A program made the position numbers and the translations under genes. Below the pieces are notes generated by a model. It was not told where the DNA came from. It ran no database searches and saw only the letters and a program-made list of their open reading frames with translations. 64,000 nt of DNA from Thalassospira lucentensis. GTDB taxonomy: Bacteria > Pseudomonadota > Alphaproteobacteria > Rhodospirillales > Thalassospiraceae. Position 1 is the first letter of the stretch; every line of letters begins with the position of its first letter. This document shows positions 55,223-64,000 of the stretch, piece by piece. Location: the NCBI RefSeq assembly GCF_032921865.1, contig NZ_CP136684.1, positions 1,470,501 through 1,534,500 on the forward strand. The letters run 5' to 3'.

Positions 55223-55311
55223 CAAACCCGAATATTTTGCAAAGAAAAACAGCCCCGGCAATCGAGTCGCACAGGGCCATTTAACGTGAACGAAATATCG
55301 ATAAAACCTAG

Positions 55312-56555
55312 TCAGCTTCCTCGCGTTTGCGCTTTCTTTTCTGCTAGGCGATTGTTTTGCACAATTTCCGCATCCGACAATGTCTCAAGCGCCTCTTCAC
55401 CGACTTCGTCTTGCTCGATTGGCATGTCACCTTCCGGCTCATCGGAAAACGCACTTTCGGCATCCTCATCCACGTCAAACACTATGTCGGTTGCATCGGC
55501 AATCGATTCGAGCTCGTCGGTAAGAAGATCACCATCGCTATCATCTTCATCATCGATGAACATCGAGTCGAATTCATTGTCACCTTCATTCTGTGGAACG
55601 AGCGGATCATCATCATCGGAGCTTTGCGCCGTTTCGCCTAACCGTCCCTGACTAAGCCGTTTCAGAATATCGTCAAGCTGCTCCAGCGTTTCATACCGGA
55701 CAGAGATTTTCCCCCCGCCCCGTCAAAATCGATATTTACCGCTAACCCCAACATATTGCTAAGATCGCGTTCCAAAGCCACTGTATCTGGATCTTTTTCG
55801 ATCCCACGTGTCGATGAAGACTTCTTCTGGCGTGCAGTTTTACCACCATCAGTCTTCACCAGTTTTTCGGTCTGGCGAACGTTCAGGCCCTTCCTGACGA
55901 TATGGGTCGCTAGCTCGACCGCATTGTCCGCCCCCAAAAGCGCACGTGCATGACCTGGGCTTAACACCCGATCCGACAACATCTGTTTGATCGGTGCCGG
56001 CAGGGTCAACAAACGCAGGCTGTTGGCAATATGACTACGGCTTTTGCCAAGCGCCTGAGCCAGTGCTTCCTGAGTATGCGAGAAATCGCTCATCAGACGG
56101 CTGTAACCTTCGGACTCCTCAAGCGGCGACAGATCCTGCCGTTGCAGGTTTTCGATCAGGGCAATCTCGGCGGTCTCCCGGTCGTCAAAATCACGCACCA
56201 GAACCGGTACTTCGTGCAATTGTGCCCGCTGTGCCGCGCGCCAGCGCCGTTCGCCAGCAATGATTTCGTATGTTGTTTCGCCAGTAGAGGATGCACGCAC
56301 CAAAATGGGCTGAATAATGCCTTTCTGGCGGATTGATGCCGCCAGATCGTCAATCGCCTCATCATCGAAATTGCTACGAGGCTGGAATGGTGACGGTTTC
56401 AGGTCGGTGATAGCAATGAGCTGTGTAGTACCACCCGGGCCGGGATGAGCTGCATTCTCGTTGCCACCGGCAACCACTGCGCCGACATCCTCGTCTTCCT
56501 CGCCCAGCAGGGCCGAAAGTCCACGTCCCAAACCGCGCTTCTTTGCCTCGCTCAT
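55312..56555 (-). CDS. parB: Chromosome partitioning protein ParB, read through a -1 shift at 55707
   Basis: In the first frame the protein runs from 56555 to a TGA at 55662 (297 residues) but its last residues after K283 (SLSGMKRWSSLTIF) are not ParB-like. Moving to the -1 frame at 55707 restores the conserved C-terminal dimerisation domain (ISVRYETLEQLDDILKRL) and continues 131 residues to a stop at 55312, total 414. Domains: CTP-binding GERR (101-104) and ENLQRQDLSPLEE, helix-turn-helix 161-181, dimerisation domain about 284-301, then an acidic Asp/Glu tail of about 110 residues absent from typical ParB (about 290). Could be a sequencing error, a real mutation, or programmed slippage. Confidence 0.85.
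55707..55713 (-). other. Candidate -1 slippery heptamer in parB
   Basis: The zero frame reads G GGA AAA across 55713-55707, the X XXY YYZ pattern for -1 slippage, inside a run of six G and four A. The shifted frame gives the correct ParB C-terminus. The run is also a typical homopolymer error site. Confidence 0.55.
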
Positions 56556-57376
56556 GCCTTCACCCCTTCGCGTTTCAGAACTTCGCTTGCCAGATTAAGA
56601 TATGCCCGTGACCCTGGACATTTCATGTCATAAACCAGCACCGGCGTTCCATGGCTCGGCGCCTCGGACACACGAACATTGCGTGGGATCACCGTGCGGT
56701 AAACGACATCACCAAAATAATCGCGCACGTCATTGGCAACCTGTGCCGACAGATTATTGCGTTTGTCATACATCGTCAAAACGATGCCCTGGATTTCGAG
56801 CGCAGGATTAAACGCCTTTTTCACCCGCTTGATGGTGCGCACGAGGTGGCTGATTCCTTCAAGGGCAAAGAATTCGCACTGCAACGGCACCAATACCGCG
56901 TCACTCGCCACCAGCGCATTCAACGTCAGCAACCCAAGCGATGGCGGACAATCAATCAGCACGTAATCAACATCATGCGGTAAGCGACCCAGCGATTCCT
57001 TAAGCTGCATTTCGCGGCGGTCAAAATCGACAAGCTCAATCTCCGCGCCCGACAGATCCATACCCGAAGGCACGATACTCAACCGCGGAATGGCGGTCGG
57101 CTTGCGCGCCTCTTCAAGAGTATTGCCATTGATCAATACGTCATAGGAACTGATCTGCCGTTCCGATGGACGTAGGCCCAAACCGGTACTTGCATTGCCC
57201 TGCGGATCAAGATCGACGATCAGAACCCGCTGGTTTACAGCCGCCAGCGCGGTCGCCAAATTGATCGTGGTCGTGGTCTTGCCGACTCCGCCCTTCTGAT
57301 TGGCAACGGCAATGATCCGCGGCCGGTGACCGGCCTCGGAAGAGATTGAAAGCGGCAGATCAATAACGTCGGTCAC
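56552..57376 (-). CDS. parA: Chromosome partitioning ATPase ParA
   Basis: 274 residues from a GTG. Deviant Walker A KGGVGKTT (28-35) in IIAVANQKGGVGKTTTTIN, LIVDLDPQGNASTGLG, and VDYVLIDCPPSLGLLTLNAL. ParA forms gradients on the nucleoid that move ParB-parS complexes. The start overlaps the rsmG stop and the stop overlaps parB by 4 bp (ATGA), so the three are co-translated. Confidence 0.97.
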   Translation of the reverse strand: MTDVIDLPLSISSEAGHRPRIIAVANQKGGVGKTTTTINLATALAAVNQRVLIVDLDPQGNASTGLGLRPSERQISSYDVLINGNTLEEARKPTAIPRLSIVPSGMDLSGAEIELVDFDRREMQLKESLGRLPHDVDYVLIDCPPSLGLLTLNALVASDAVLVPLQCEFFALEGISHLVRTIKRVKKAFNPALEIQGIVLTMYDKRNNLSAQVANDVRDYFGDVVYRTVIPRNVRVSEAPSHGTPVLVYDMKCPGSRAYLNLASEVLKREGVKA

Positions 57377-58008
57377 CGGTCAACTCCTTGCAAAATCATC
57401 ACCACGCCTTCGGGATCAACCAGACTGGCATGGGTGGTTACAGTGAATGTCCAACCGGCCGCACGTGCTTCAGCCAGTTCATCCTCAAAGGCACGTCCCT
57501 TAAGCAGTACATAATACCCGTCCGGTTTCAGATGACGCTGACCAAGTTCCAGAAGCCTTGGCAGTGGCGCAAACGCACGGGCCGTAATAACGTCCGCTTC
57601 ACGCGGTGCAGCGGTTTCGATCCGTTCGCGGGCAATCTTTGTCTGCTCCAGCACACCACAAACCCGCGCAGCTTCCAGCAAAAACACGGTTTTTTTGGTG
57701 TTTGATTCCATTAAAGTCACGTCATTTGCGCCCAAGATAGCCAAAACGATGCCCGGGAACCCTGCCCCGGAGCCGAAATCAACGACCTTCCCGCTACCGA
57801 CTACTTCATTCAGATATGGCCAAAGCTGCGCTGAGTCCTGCAAATGGCGCGCCCAAACGTCTTCCGCTGTGCTGGCACCAACGATATTGATCCTCGGCTG
57901 CCATTTGACAACGAGATCAGCATAAAGGCTGAGTCGATCCAATGTTTCACGTGAAACATTCAAATCGGTCTCAAACCATGTTTTTACGGGTTCTGAAATG
58001 GATTGCAT
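57373..58008 (-). CDS. rsmG: 16S rRNA (guanine-N7) methyltransferase RsmG
   Basis: 211 residues from ATG 58008; the upstream extension runs through a parS site and is not family-like. SAM-binding VVDFGSGAGFPGIVLAI and ADVITARAFAPLPRLLELG are typical. It methylates G527 (E. coli numbering) of 16S rRNA. The perfect parS at 57943-57958 lies within the codons for residues NVSRET near position 17-22. Confidence 0.94.
   Translation of the reverse strand: MQSISEPVKTWFETDLNVSRETLDRLSLYADLVVKWQPRINIVGASTAEDVWARHLQDSAQLWPYLNEVVGSGKVVDFGSGAGFPGIVLAILGANDVTLMESNTKKTVFLLEAARVCGVLEQTKIARERIETAAPREADVITARAFAPLPRLLELGQRHLKPDGYYVLLKGRAFEDELAEARAAGWTFTVTTHASLVDPEGVVMILQGVDR
57943..57958. promoter_or_regulatory. 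parS site 1 (within rsmG)
   Basis: Perfect 16-bp palindrome TGTTTCACGTGAAACA, the ParB target. It is embedded in the rsmG coding sequence. Confidence 0.95.
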
Positions 58009-58111
58009 GTTCGAGTTATAATCCGCGTTAACGAATCGCACCAGACTTGATTTTTCTAACAAACACTTTTTCCTGCGTCGAAAACGGAAAACTTTGGCAA
58101 AAGAAAGAAAA

Positions 58112-58127
58112 TGTTTCACGTGAAACA
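58112..58127. promoter_or_regulatory. parS site 2 (rsmG-mnmG gap)
   Basis: Perfect TGTTTCACGTGAAACA upstream of the rsmG start, about 90 bp after mnmG ends. Confidence 0.95.
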
Positions 58128-58217
58128 TTTCACCGGCTTCAACAGACAATAAAAAAGCAGCACACATATATGTGTGCTGCCCTAACCTTATGACTAACCC
58201 AATTGTCTGATAGAGTC

Positions 58218-60116
58218 TCAGGCGCTACGAACAATCTTGTGTTTGTGGCTTTTGATATGACCAAGCAAAGCGGTCACTGCCGCCGGAGTCACACCCGGAA
58301 TACGTGATGCCGCACCGATGGTTTCAGGCTGAATTTCTTTGAGCTTCAACCGGATTTCCGCTGACAGGCTACCAACGCTGTCGAAGTCAAGATCGCGCGG
58401 CAGGCGCAATTCCTCGTCCCGACGGAAGGCCGCAACATCGGCCGACTGTCGTTCGAGGTAACCTTTATACTGAGCATCAATTGACACCTGGTCGCGGATT
58501 TCCGGAGTAATTTCCGAAAGCTGCGGCCAGACACGAGTCAGCGTATCGAAATCAATGTCCGGATACGCCAGCAGATCATAGGCAGAGCGCCGCACCCCAT
58601 CCTGATTGATCTTGATATCGTGCTTGGCGAGACCATTCGGCGTCTCCGTCAGATCAGAAACCGTCCGCTTGGCCGCCTCAAGGGCAAGCTTCTTGTCACC
58701 CCAAACTTGCGCGCGGTGCGAGGCAACACAACCGATTTCAAGACCGCGACCAGTCAGACGCTGATCAGCATTATCAGCACGCAGCATCAGGCGATACTCA
58801 GCGCGCGACGTAAACATGCGATAGGGTTCACGCGTACCGAGCGTCACCAGATCGTCGATCATCACACCGATATAGGCATCGGCACGATCCAGAACAAACT
58901 CACGATCAACCGCCCCTGCAGTACTGCCCGCAACCAACGCCGCGTTGACACCGGCAACAAGTCCCTGCCCGGCAGCTTCTTCATAACCTGTCGTGCCATT
59001 GATCTGCCCGGCAAAGAACAGCGCACCGACTTTCTTGGTTTCCAGCGTATGGCGCAGCTCGCGCGGATCAACGAAATCATATTCGACGGCATAGCCAGGG
59101 CGGAAAATCTCGACCTTCTCAAGCCCCGGAATAGTGGCGAGCATCGCAAGCTGAACTTCCTCAGGCAATGAGGTCGAAATACCGTTCGGATAAACCGTCG
59201 GATCATCAAGCCCTTCCGGCTCCAGGAAAATCTGGTGCTGATTCTTTTCGGCGAAACGCACGACCTTGTCTTCAATGGACGGGCAATAACGCGGGCCGCT
59301 GCTCTTGATCTGGCCGCTATACATCGGTGCGCGATGCAGGTTCGCGCGAATAATTTCGTGCGTCGCCTCGGTCGTCCAGGTCATGTGACACGGGATTTGC
59401 GGCACGGTGATTTCGCTGTTCAGGAATGAAAACGGATCTGGCGGATTATCCCCCGGCTGTTCCTGCAGGCTCGCCCAATCAATGGTGCGGCCATCAAGCC
59501 GTGCCGGAGTGCCGGTTTTCAGGCGCCCCAAACGGAAGCCGAATTTTTCCAGCGTCTCCGAAAGACCAAGAGCCGGCGCATCGCCGATGCGGCCCGCCGG
59601 TGTGGTTTTTTCGCCAATATGAATAAGACCGCGCAGGAACGTGCCCGTTGTCAGAACCACCGCCCCGGCGTCATATTCGCGTCCATTTTCGGTGATGACA
59701 CCGGTCACACGGTTGTCCTCGCCTTCGACAATTTTAAGGTCGTGAACCGCACCTTCGATGATCGTCAGGTTTTCCTGATGAGCCAGAATGTCCTGCACGG
59801 CTTCGCGATATAGCTTGCGATCTGCCTGTGCCCGCGGGCCACGCACAGCCGGCCCCTTGGACCGGTTAAGCATCCGGAACTGGATACCGGCCCGGTCAAT
59901 CGCCCGCCCCATCACACCGTCAAGCGCGTCGACCTCCCGGACCATATGGCCCTTGCCCAACCCGCCAATTGCCGGGTTGCACGACATTTCGCCAATGCGA
60001 TCGGCGCGATGTGTGATCAGTGCCGTTTTAGCCCCCATGCGCGCAGCCGCAGCCGCGGCCTCGCACCCGGCATGGCCACCACCAACAACAATCACATCAA
60101 AACGGTTATCCGACAT
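58218..60116 (-). CDS. mnmG: tRNA modification FAD enzyme MnmG (GidA)
   Basis: 632 residues from ATG 60116. FAD-binding GGGHAG (12-17) in [34 protein letters not shown], and GKMTTP-type region [20 protein letters not shown]. With MnmE it installs carboxymethylaminomethyl groups at U34 of tRNAs reading NNA/NNG codons. The gap to mnmE holds parS site 3. Confidence 0.97.
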   Translation of the reverse strand: MSDNRFDVIVVGGGHAGCEAAAAAARMGAKTALITHRADRIGEMSCNPAIGGLGKGHMVREVDALDGVMGRAIDRAGIQFRMLNRSKGPAVRGPRAQADRKLYREAVQDILAHQENLTIIEGAVHDLKIVEGEDNRVTGVITENGREYDAGAVVLTTGTFLRGLIHIGEKTTPAGRIGDAPALGLSETLEKFGFRLGRLKTGTPARLDGRTIDWASLQEQPGDNPPDPFSFLNSEITVPQIPCHMTWTTEATHEIIRANLHRAPMYSGQIKSSGPRYCPSIEDKVVRFAEKNQHQIFLEPEGLDDPTVYPNGISTSLPEEVQLAMLATIPGLEKVEIFRPGYAVEYDFVDPRELRHTLETKKVGALFFAGQINGTTGYEEAAGQGLVAGVNAALVAGSTAGAVDREFVLDRADAYIGVMIDDLVTLGTREPYRMFTSRAEYRLMLRADNADQRLTGRGLEIGCVASHRAQVWGDKKLALEAAKRTVSDLTETPNGLAKHDIKINQDGVRRSAYDLLAYPDIDFDTLTRVWPQLSEITPEIRDQVSIDAQYKGYLERQSADVAAFRRDEELRLPRDLDFDSVGSLSAEIRLKLKEIQPETIGAASRIPGVTPAAVTALLGHIKSHKHKIVRSA

Positions 60117-60233
60117 CGAATTCCTCGTTGAATTCCTTGATCGCGCAAAAGCTGTAATATCAGGCCAAAGCCACACAGCTTGCGCGTCTTGTTCAGGTCT
60201 TAATTCACAATCACGCGCCATCGACAGTGCCAA

Positions 60234-60249
60234 TGTTTCACGTGAAACA
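60234..60249. promoter_or_regulatory. parS site 3 (mnmE-mnmG gap)
   Basis: Perfect TGTTTCACGTGAAACA between mnmE and mnmG. Confidence 0.95.
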
Positions 60250-60262
60250 ATTTTTGATAATC

Positions 60263-61672
60263 TTATTTGCCAATACAGAAGTCGCCGAAGATAATATCAA
60301 GCAGGTCTTCCACATCGACGCGTCCGGTGATCTTGCCGATTTCACGCACGGCGAGGCGAATATCCTCGGCCGCCAGTTCGGCAATATCAGTCTGCAATCC
60401 GCGATCCAGATGATCACTGGCACGTTCAAGTGCCTGTCGGTGCCGCAGCCGTGTCAGGGGTACCGGTCCCGCAAAATCGAGCCCCTCTTTTACGCGAGTC
60501 TCCAGCAGTTGCAAGAGGCTTTCCATCCCCTGCCCGGTCATGGCCGATATGGGCAAAACGGGAAGCTCAAGCTGATCACCACCTAGCGATTGCCCGGACC
60601 AGACCGTCGGAACATCCCCCGCATCCGCCCCGTCAACCTTGTTGACCAACAGGATCGTATTCCCATCAATTAGGCGCGCGGCCTCTGCATCAATGCGCGG
60701 CCAATCGCCCCGATCCACGACAACAAGACGCAGATCGGCATCCTCTGCCCGCGCCGTTGCACGCCGAACCCCTTCGGTTTCGATAACATCGCCGCTTTCT
60801 CGAAGGCCAGCGGTATCCACCATGGTGACCGGGAAACCACCAAGGTCAAGATGGACCTCGATCATATCGCGGGTGGTTCCGGCAATCTCGGATACGATCG
60901 CCGCTTCGCGCCGTGCCAGCCGGTTCAGAAGGCTCGATTTCCCTGCATTGGGCGCGCCGAGAATGACGATCTGGAACCCTTCACGCAGCCGTTCACCGCG
61001 GCGATTATCAGCCAGATGCTTGGTCATTTCGCCATAAACAGATGCAAGATCACCGCGCACCACCGGTACAATACCACCGGGTAAATCCTCGTCAGGGAAA
61101 TCGATATCGGCCTCAATATAGGCCAATGACTTCATCAAACGCGCGCGCCAGTCTTCGTAAAGCGCGCCCAACTCGCCCGCCATCTGCCGCACGGCCTGCC
61201 TACGCTGGGCGGCGGTTTCGGCGTCAATCAGATCAGCAATGCCTTCGGCCGCAGTCAAATCCATCTTGCCGTTTTCAAAGGCACGTCTGGTATATTCGCC
61301 CGGCTCGGCAATGCGCAGACCGGGCTGTACGGCCAGACATTCCAGAACACCATCAATTACCGCACGCCCACCATGGGTATGAAGCTCGACAACATCCTCC
61401 CCGGTAAAGCTAGCCGGTCCAGCGAAATAGATCGCCACCGCATCGTCAAGCCGTTCGTCCGTTTTCGGATCACAGATCGGCGCATAGATCGCATGGCGCG
61501 CCTTTGGCAGGTTATCGCGCCCCAGAAGCGCACAGAGCGTCGGCCCCGCCATTGGCCCGGATAACCGGATTACCGCCACCCCGGCCCGCCCCGCGCCGCT
61601 GGAAAGGGCAAAGATGGTATCTGTCTGGCCCCCTTGGATCGGGGTTCCAATGTGGGTCACGTTAATCGTCAT
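60263..61672 (-). CDS. mnmE: tRNA modification GTPase MnmE (TrmE)
   Basis: 469 residues. N-terminal formyl-THF-binding domain ([20 protein letters not shown]), central helical domain with inserted Ras-like GTPase (G1 [13 protein letters not shown]2/G3 GTTRD and [11 protein letters not shown]4 NKVD), and the C-terminal CIGK motif with Cys466. Partner of MnmG. Conserved placement next to parAB. Confidence 0.97.
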   Translation of the reverse strand: MTINVTHIGTPIQGGQTDTIFALSSGAGRAGVAVIRLSGPMAGPTLCALLGRDNLPKARHAIYAPICDPKTDERLDDAVAIYFAGPASFTGEDVVELHTHGGRAVIDGVLECLAVQPGLRIAEPGEYTRRAFENGKMDLTAAEGIADLIDAETAAQRRQAVRQMAGELGALYEDWRARLMKSLAYIEADIDFPDEDLPGGIVPVVRGDLASVYGEMTKHLADNRRGERLREGFQIVILGAPNAGKSSLLNRLARREAAIVSEIAGTTRDMIEVHLDLGGFPVTMVDTAGLRESGDVIETEGVRRATARAEDADLRLVVVDRGDWPRIDAEAARLIDGNTILLVNKVDGADAGDVPTVWSGQSLGGDQLELPVLPISAMTGQGMESLLQLLETRVKEGLDFAGPVPLTRLRHRQALERASDHLDRGLQTDIAELAAEDIRLAVREIGKITGRVDVEDLLDIIFGDFCIGK

Positions 61673-61845
61673 CCGTCCTGCCTAATCCGTCCGCCATCCA
61701 AAGGAAAATGCTGTTGGCTGTCCATATCGGTCAGCATCCCGCACAGGTCAACATATAGCTGCAATTGCAAACAGTGCTTTAAGGCCACAAAAGAATATCA
61801 AAGCGGTATATCCGCCCCTTCCGGCCCCGGTTTCCGAAAAACACA

Positions 61846-61869
61846 AAACGGCCCCTGCTGGAGCCGTTT
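61846..61869 (-). terminator. Terminator of the [2Fe-2S] gene
   Basis: AAACGGC/GCCGTTT stem with a 10-nt loop, followed on the minus strand by TTGTGTTTTT. Lies between the 61923 gene and mnmE; the rest of 61673-61922 shows no gene. Confidence 0.8.
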
Positions 61870-61922
61870 GGAGTCATCATTCTATTGAAGAGGTAGTGAG
61901 TAATTACGCCCATCTGCCAGAG

Positions 61923-62252
61923 TTATTGATCCGGGCTTAGCCGCAGCCGTTCAACCACCTTCCCACCGACGAGATGATCGTTGAGGATGGCATCGACATC
62001 CTCCATTGTCTCGTAACGATACCAGGTCCCTTCAGGATAGATCACCATCACCGGGCCCAATTCGCAGCGATCAAGGCACCCGGCGGTATTAATCCGGGTC
62101 ATCGGCAAACCAAGTTCTTTGGCGCGGATTTTCATGTAATTGCGAAGCTTTGTCGCGCCTTTGGTATTGCAGCATCCGCGTTCGTGTCCCACGGGACGCT
62201 CGTTCTGGCACACGAAAACATGCGCCTGATAAAAATGTGCCTCGGTGGTCAA
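61923..62252 (-). CDS. (2Fe-2S) thioredoxin-like ferredoxin
   Basis: 109 residues. Four cysteine positions (C15, C27/C28, C59, C63) in FVCQNERPVGHERGCC and NTAGCLDRCELGPVMVIYPE match the Clostridium/Azotobacter-type thioredoxin-fold [2Fe-2S] ferredoxin family. Likely a small electron carrier; partner unknown. The next gene upstream (62258) is 5 bp away. Confidence 0.9.
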   Translation of the reverse strand: MTTEAHFYQAHVFVCQNERPVGHERGCCNTKGATKLRNYMKIRAKELGLPMTRINTAGCLDRCELGPVMVIYPEGTWYRYETMEDVDAILNDHLVGGKVVERLRLSPDQ

Positions 62253-62257
62253 GCTGA

Positions 62258-62518
62258 TCAGTCCTTGGTGTTCTTGCCAGTGCTGTTGCCGGCAGCGTTA
62301 AACTGGCTCCAGAAGGCTTTCTGGAGCTGTTCCCAGTTCTGCATGCCTTGCGGCAGCCACGTATTGAGCATGGTTTCGGGATCCATCGCCGCAAGATTGG
62401 CTTTCATACGGTCCTCGATATCTTTCATTAAGGCCTGCTGCATGGGTTGCACATCAGGCAGACCAAAAAAGGTGCGCAGTTCTTCCGGTGTGCAATCGAT
62501 ATCCACGGAAACTTTCAT
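62258..62518 (-). CDS. DUF6489 family protein
   Basis: 86 residues: MKVSVDIDCTPEELRTFFGL, PDVQPMQQALMKDIEDRMKA, and a C-terminal helix NWEQLQKAFWSQFNAAG. Matches the small alphaproteobacterial DUF6489 family. Function unknown. It is almost contiguous with the [2Fe-2S] gene, so co-transcribed. Confidence 0.85.
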   Translation of the reverse strand: MKVSVDIDCTPEELRTFFGLPDVQPMQQALMKDIEDRMKANLAAMDPETMLNTWLPQGMQNWEQLQKAFWSQFNAAGNSTGKNTKD

Positions 62519-62805
62519 CGCCCTGATCTCCTCGGTTTGATTTTATGGTTTTTGTTACGCCCATTATGGACGCCCCTGCGTTGCTTTCTCAATCACTATC
62601 GCCCCCCATTCCGCTCCAATCGGTTAAAATCCGATAAAATCGTAATATTTTGCCATTCCCATCCATTTGGCCCCCTTGCCTTTCCATTCAGGGTCTTTAC
62701 CCTTACATCCATAAAAGATGAGAAATGGGAACGCCACCCCTCCCGCAACCCATAAAAAGCTCGCCACCCACATAGTAAAACCGGACGGGCACAGGACACG
62801 ATGCC

Positions 62806-64000
62806 ATGAAACTCGCACAGAACAATCTCGGTTCGGAAACCAGCCCCTATCTTTTGCAGCACCGCGACAATCCGGTGCATTGGCAGCCCTGGAGTTCCGA
62901 AGTTCTGGCCGCCGCCAAGGCAGCAAACAAACCGGTTCTTCTGTCGGTCGGTTATGCGGCATGTCACTGGTGCCACGTCATGGCGCATGAAAGTTTCGAG
63001 GATGATGGCATCGCAGCCCTGATGAATGAGCTGTTCGTCAATATCAAGCTCGACCGCGAAGAACGCCCCGACCTTGATAGCGTCTATCAAAATGCGCTGG
63101 CCTTGCTAGGCCAGCAGGGCGGATGGCCATTGACCATGTTCCTGACGCCGGACGCCGAGCCCTTCTGGGGGGGGACCTATTTCCCCAAGGAAGCACGCTA
63201 TGGCCGCCCGGGATTTGGCGATGTTTTGAAATCGGTAGCAGAAATCTATGCCGAACAGCCCGAAAATATCCGCCATAACGTCACGCAAATCGGTCAGGCC
63301 CTGCTTAAAATGAATAGCGGTGCCACCGGCTCGGTGCCATCGCTTGCAATGATCGATCAGTGCGGGCATGGCTGTTTGCAGATTATGGACGGGGAAAATG
63401 GCGGCACCAATGGCGCACCGAAATTCCCACAACCAAGCCTTCTGGCCTTTATTTGGCGTACGGGTGTTCGCACCAACAATACGGAGCTTAAACGCATTGT
63501 CCGCCATAGTCTTGATCGCATGTGTCAGGGCGGTATCTATGACCATGTCGGCGGCGGTTTTGCGCGTTATGCCGTCGATGACCAATGGCTGGTGCCGCAT
63601 TTTGAAAAGATGCTGTATGACAATGCGCAGCTGATTGATCTTCTGTGCGATGTCTGGCGTGAAACCGGCAACCCGCTTTATGAAGCCCGCATTTCCGAAA
63701 CCATCGACTGGATCCTGCGCGATATGAGGATCCCCGGCGGAGCCTTTGCCGCCAGCCTTGATGCCGACAGCGAGGGTATAGAAGGCAAGTTCTATGTCTG
63801 GGACGAAGCCGAAATTAACGCCATTCTTGGTAATGATGCCGCCCTGTTCAAGGATATCTATGACATCAGTCCCACGGGAAACTGGGAACATAAAAATATC
63901 CTGAATCGCACGCAATCGGGCCTTGGCCTTGCGGACCGGACGACGGAAAAGAAACTTTCGGAAATACGAACAAAGCTTTTGGCAGTGCGCAACAAACGCA
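62806..64000 (+). CDS. DUF255 thioredoxin-domain protein, YyaL type (partial, 3' end outside window)
   Basis: 398 residues visible from ATG 62806. The start MKLAQNNLGSETSPYLLQHR and VLLSVGYAACHWCHVMAHES with its CHWC site mark the DUF255/spermatogenesis-associated 20-like family: a thioredoxin-like domain fused to an (alpha/alpha)6 region (FARYAVDDQWLVPHFEKMLY, FAASLDADSEG). Function unsettled; sometimes linked to redox or nucleoside-sugar metabolism. Full members have about 670 residues, so roughly 270 are missing. Confidence 0.92.
   Translation, partial: MKLAQNNLGSETSPYLLQHRDNPVHWQPWSSEVLAAAKAANKPVLLSVGYAACHWCHVMAHESFEDDGIAALMNELFVNIKLDREERPDLDSVYQNALALLGQQGGWPLTMFLTPDAEPFWGGTYFPKEARYGRPGFGDVLKSVAEIYAEQPENIRHNVTQIGQALLKMNSGATGSVPSLAMIDQCGHGCLQIMDGENGGTNGAPKFPQPSLLAFIWRTGVRTNNTELKRIVRHSLDRMCQGGIYDHVGGGFARYAVDDQWLVPHFEKMLYDNAQLIDLLCDVWRETGNPLYEARISETIDWILRDMRIPGGAFAASLDADSEGIEGKFYVWDEAEINAILGNDAALFKDIYDISPTGNWEHKNILNRTQSGLGLADRTTEKKLSEIRTKLLAVRNKR

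Overview
The window reads as a chromosomal segment of an alphaproteobacterium of the Rhodospirillales, most likely Thalassospira or a close relative. This is inferred from gene order (kdsD-lptC-lptA-lptB-rpoN-hpf; rph-rdgB-hemW divergent from hrcA-grpE; DUF3576-[leuS]-lptE-holA; mnmE-mnmG-rsmG-parA-parB), protein style, moderate GC content and several marine-type porins. No insertion sequence, prophage, integrase or CRISPR array was seen. Three perfect parS sites beside parAB suggest the replication origin is not far away.

Layout. 1-5.7 kb (minus): an envelope operon, kdsD (Kdo precursor), lptC, lptA, lptB (LPS export), rpoN, and hpf running off the left edge. 5.9-8.9 kb: a DEDDy exonuclease, an O-antigen-ligase-like membrane protein and a glycosyltransferase. 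9 kb: tRNA-Leu(CAG). 9.3-14.1 kb: hemW, rdgB and rph facing hrcA and grpE. 14.2-20.1 kb: accessory metabolism, with a sirtuin, an SRPBCC protein, an ArsR regulator divergent from an EamA exporter/NIPSNAP/ABM operon, and a second EamA exporter divergent from a LysR regulator. 20.2-25.9 kb: glycosyltransferase, ppa, macrodomain hydrolase, L,D-transpeptidase-like protein, DUF2333, NFU-type Fe-S protein and a Bax-like glucosaminidase. 26-30.8 kb: two paralogous lipoproteins, maeB, and an AT-rich islet with a DUF3892 gene and a candidate small RNA. 31-40 kb: mutS, glnD, a structured intergenic region, murJ, trpS. 40-46.8 kb: a large unknown acidic protein, ribA, an orphan OmpR-type regulator, a YggS-type PLP protein, a ThiE/TenI-like protein and a GT9-like protein. 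46.8-52.1 kb: four tandem porins, each with its own terminator. 52.4-62.5 kb: DUF3576, a LeuRS remnant, lptE, holA, parB, parA, rsmG, mnmG, mnmE, a [2Fe-2S] protein and DUF6489. 62.8 kb to the end: a DUF255 thioredoxin-domain protein, cut by the right edge.

Working together. Many genes serve the outer membrane: Kdo-precursor synthesis, the Lpt bridge at two loci (lptABC and lptE), O-antigen ligation and glycosyl transfer, MurJ, porins and lipoproteins. A second theme is chromosome and translation upkeep: parABS, holA, mutS, mnmE/mnmG/rsmG, trpS and tRNA-Leu.

Most notable points: (1) the leuS slot between DUF3576 and lptE holds an intact 227-codon gene that keeps only the LeuRS anticodon-binding region and has lost the catalytic and editing domains; (2) parB is broken by a -1 shift exactly at a G GGA AAA heptamer, and the shifted frame restores the dimerisation domain and adds an acidic tail of about 110 residues; (3) two candidate structured RNAs, at about 30.0 and 36.8 kb; (4) palindromic TGACC-N3-GGTCA sites upstream of two of the four porins; (5) a promoter-like element at exactly the same distance upstream of the exonuclease and glycosyltransferase genes. 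All functional calls rest on reading the sequence; no database search was run.
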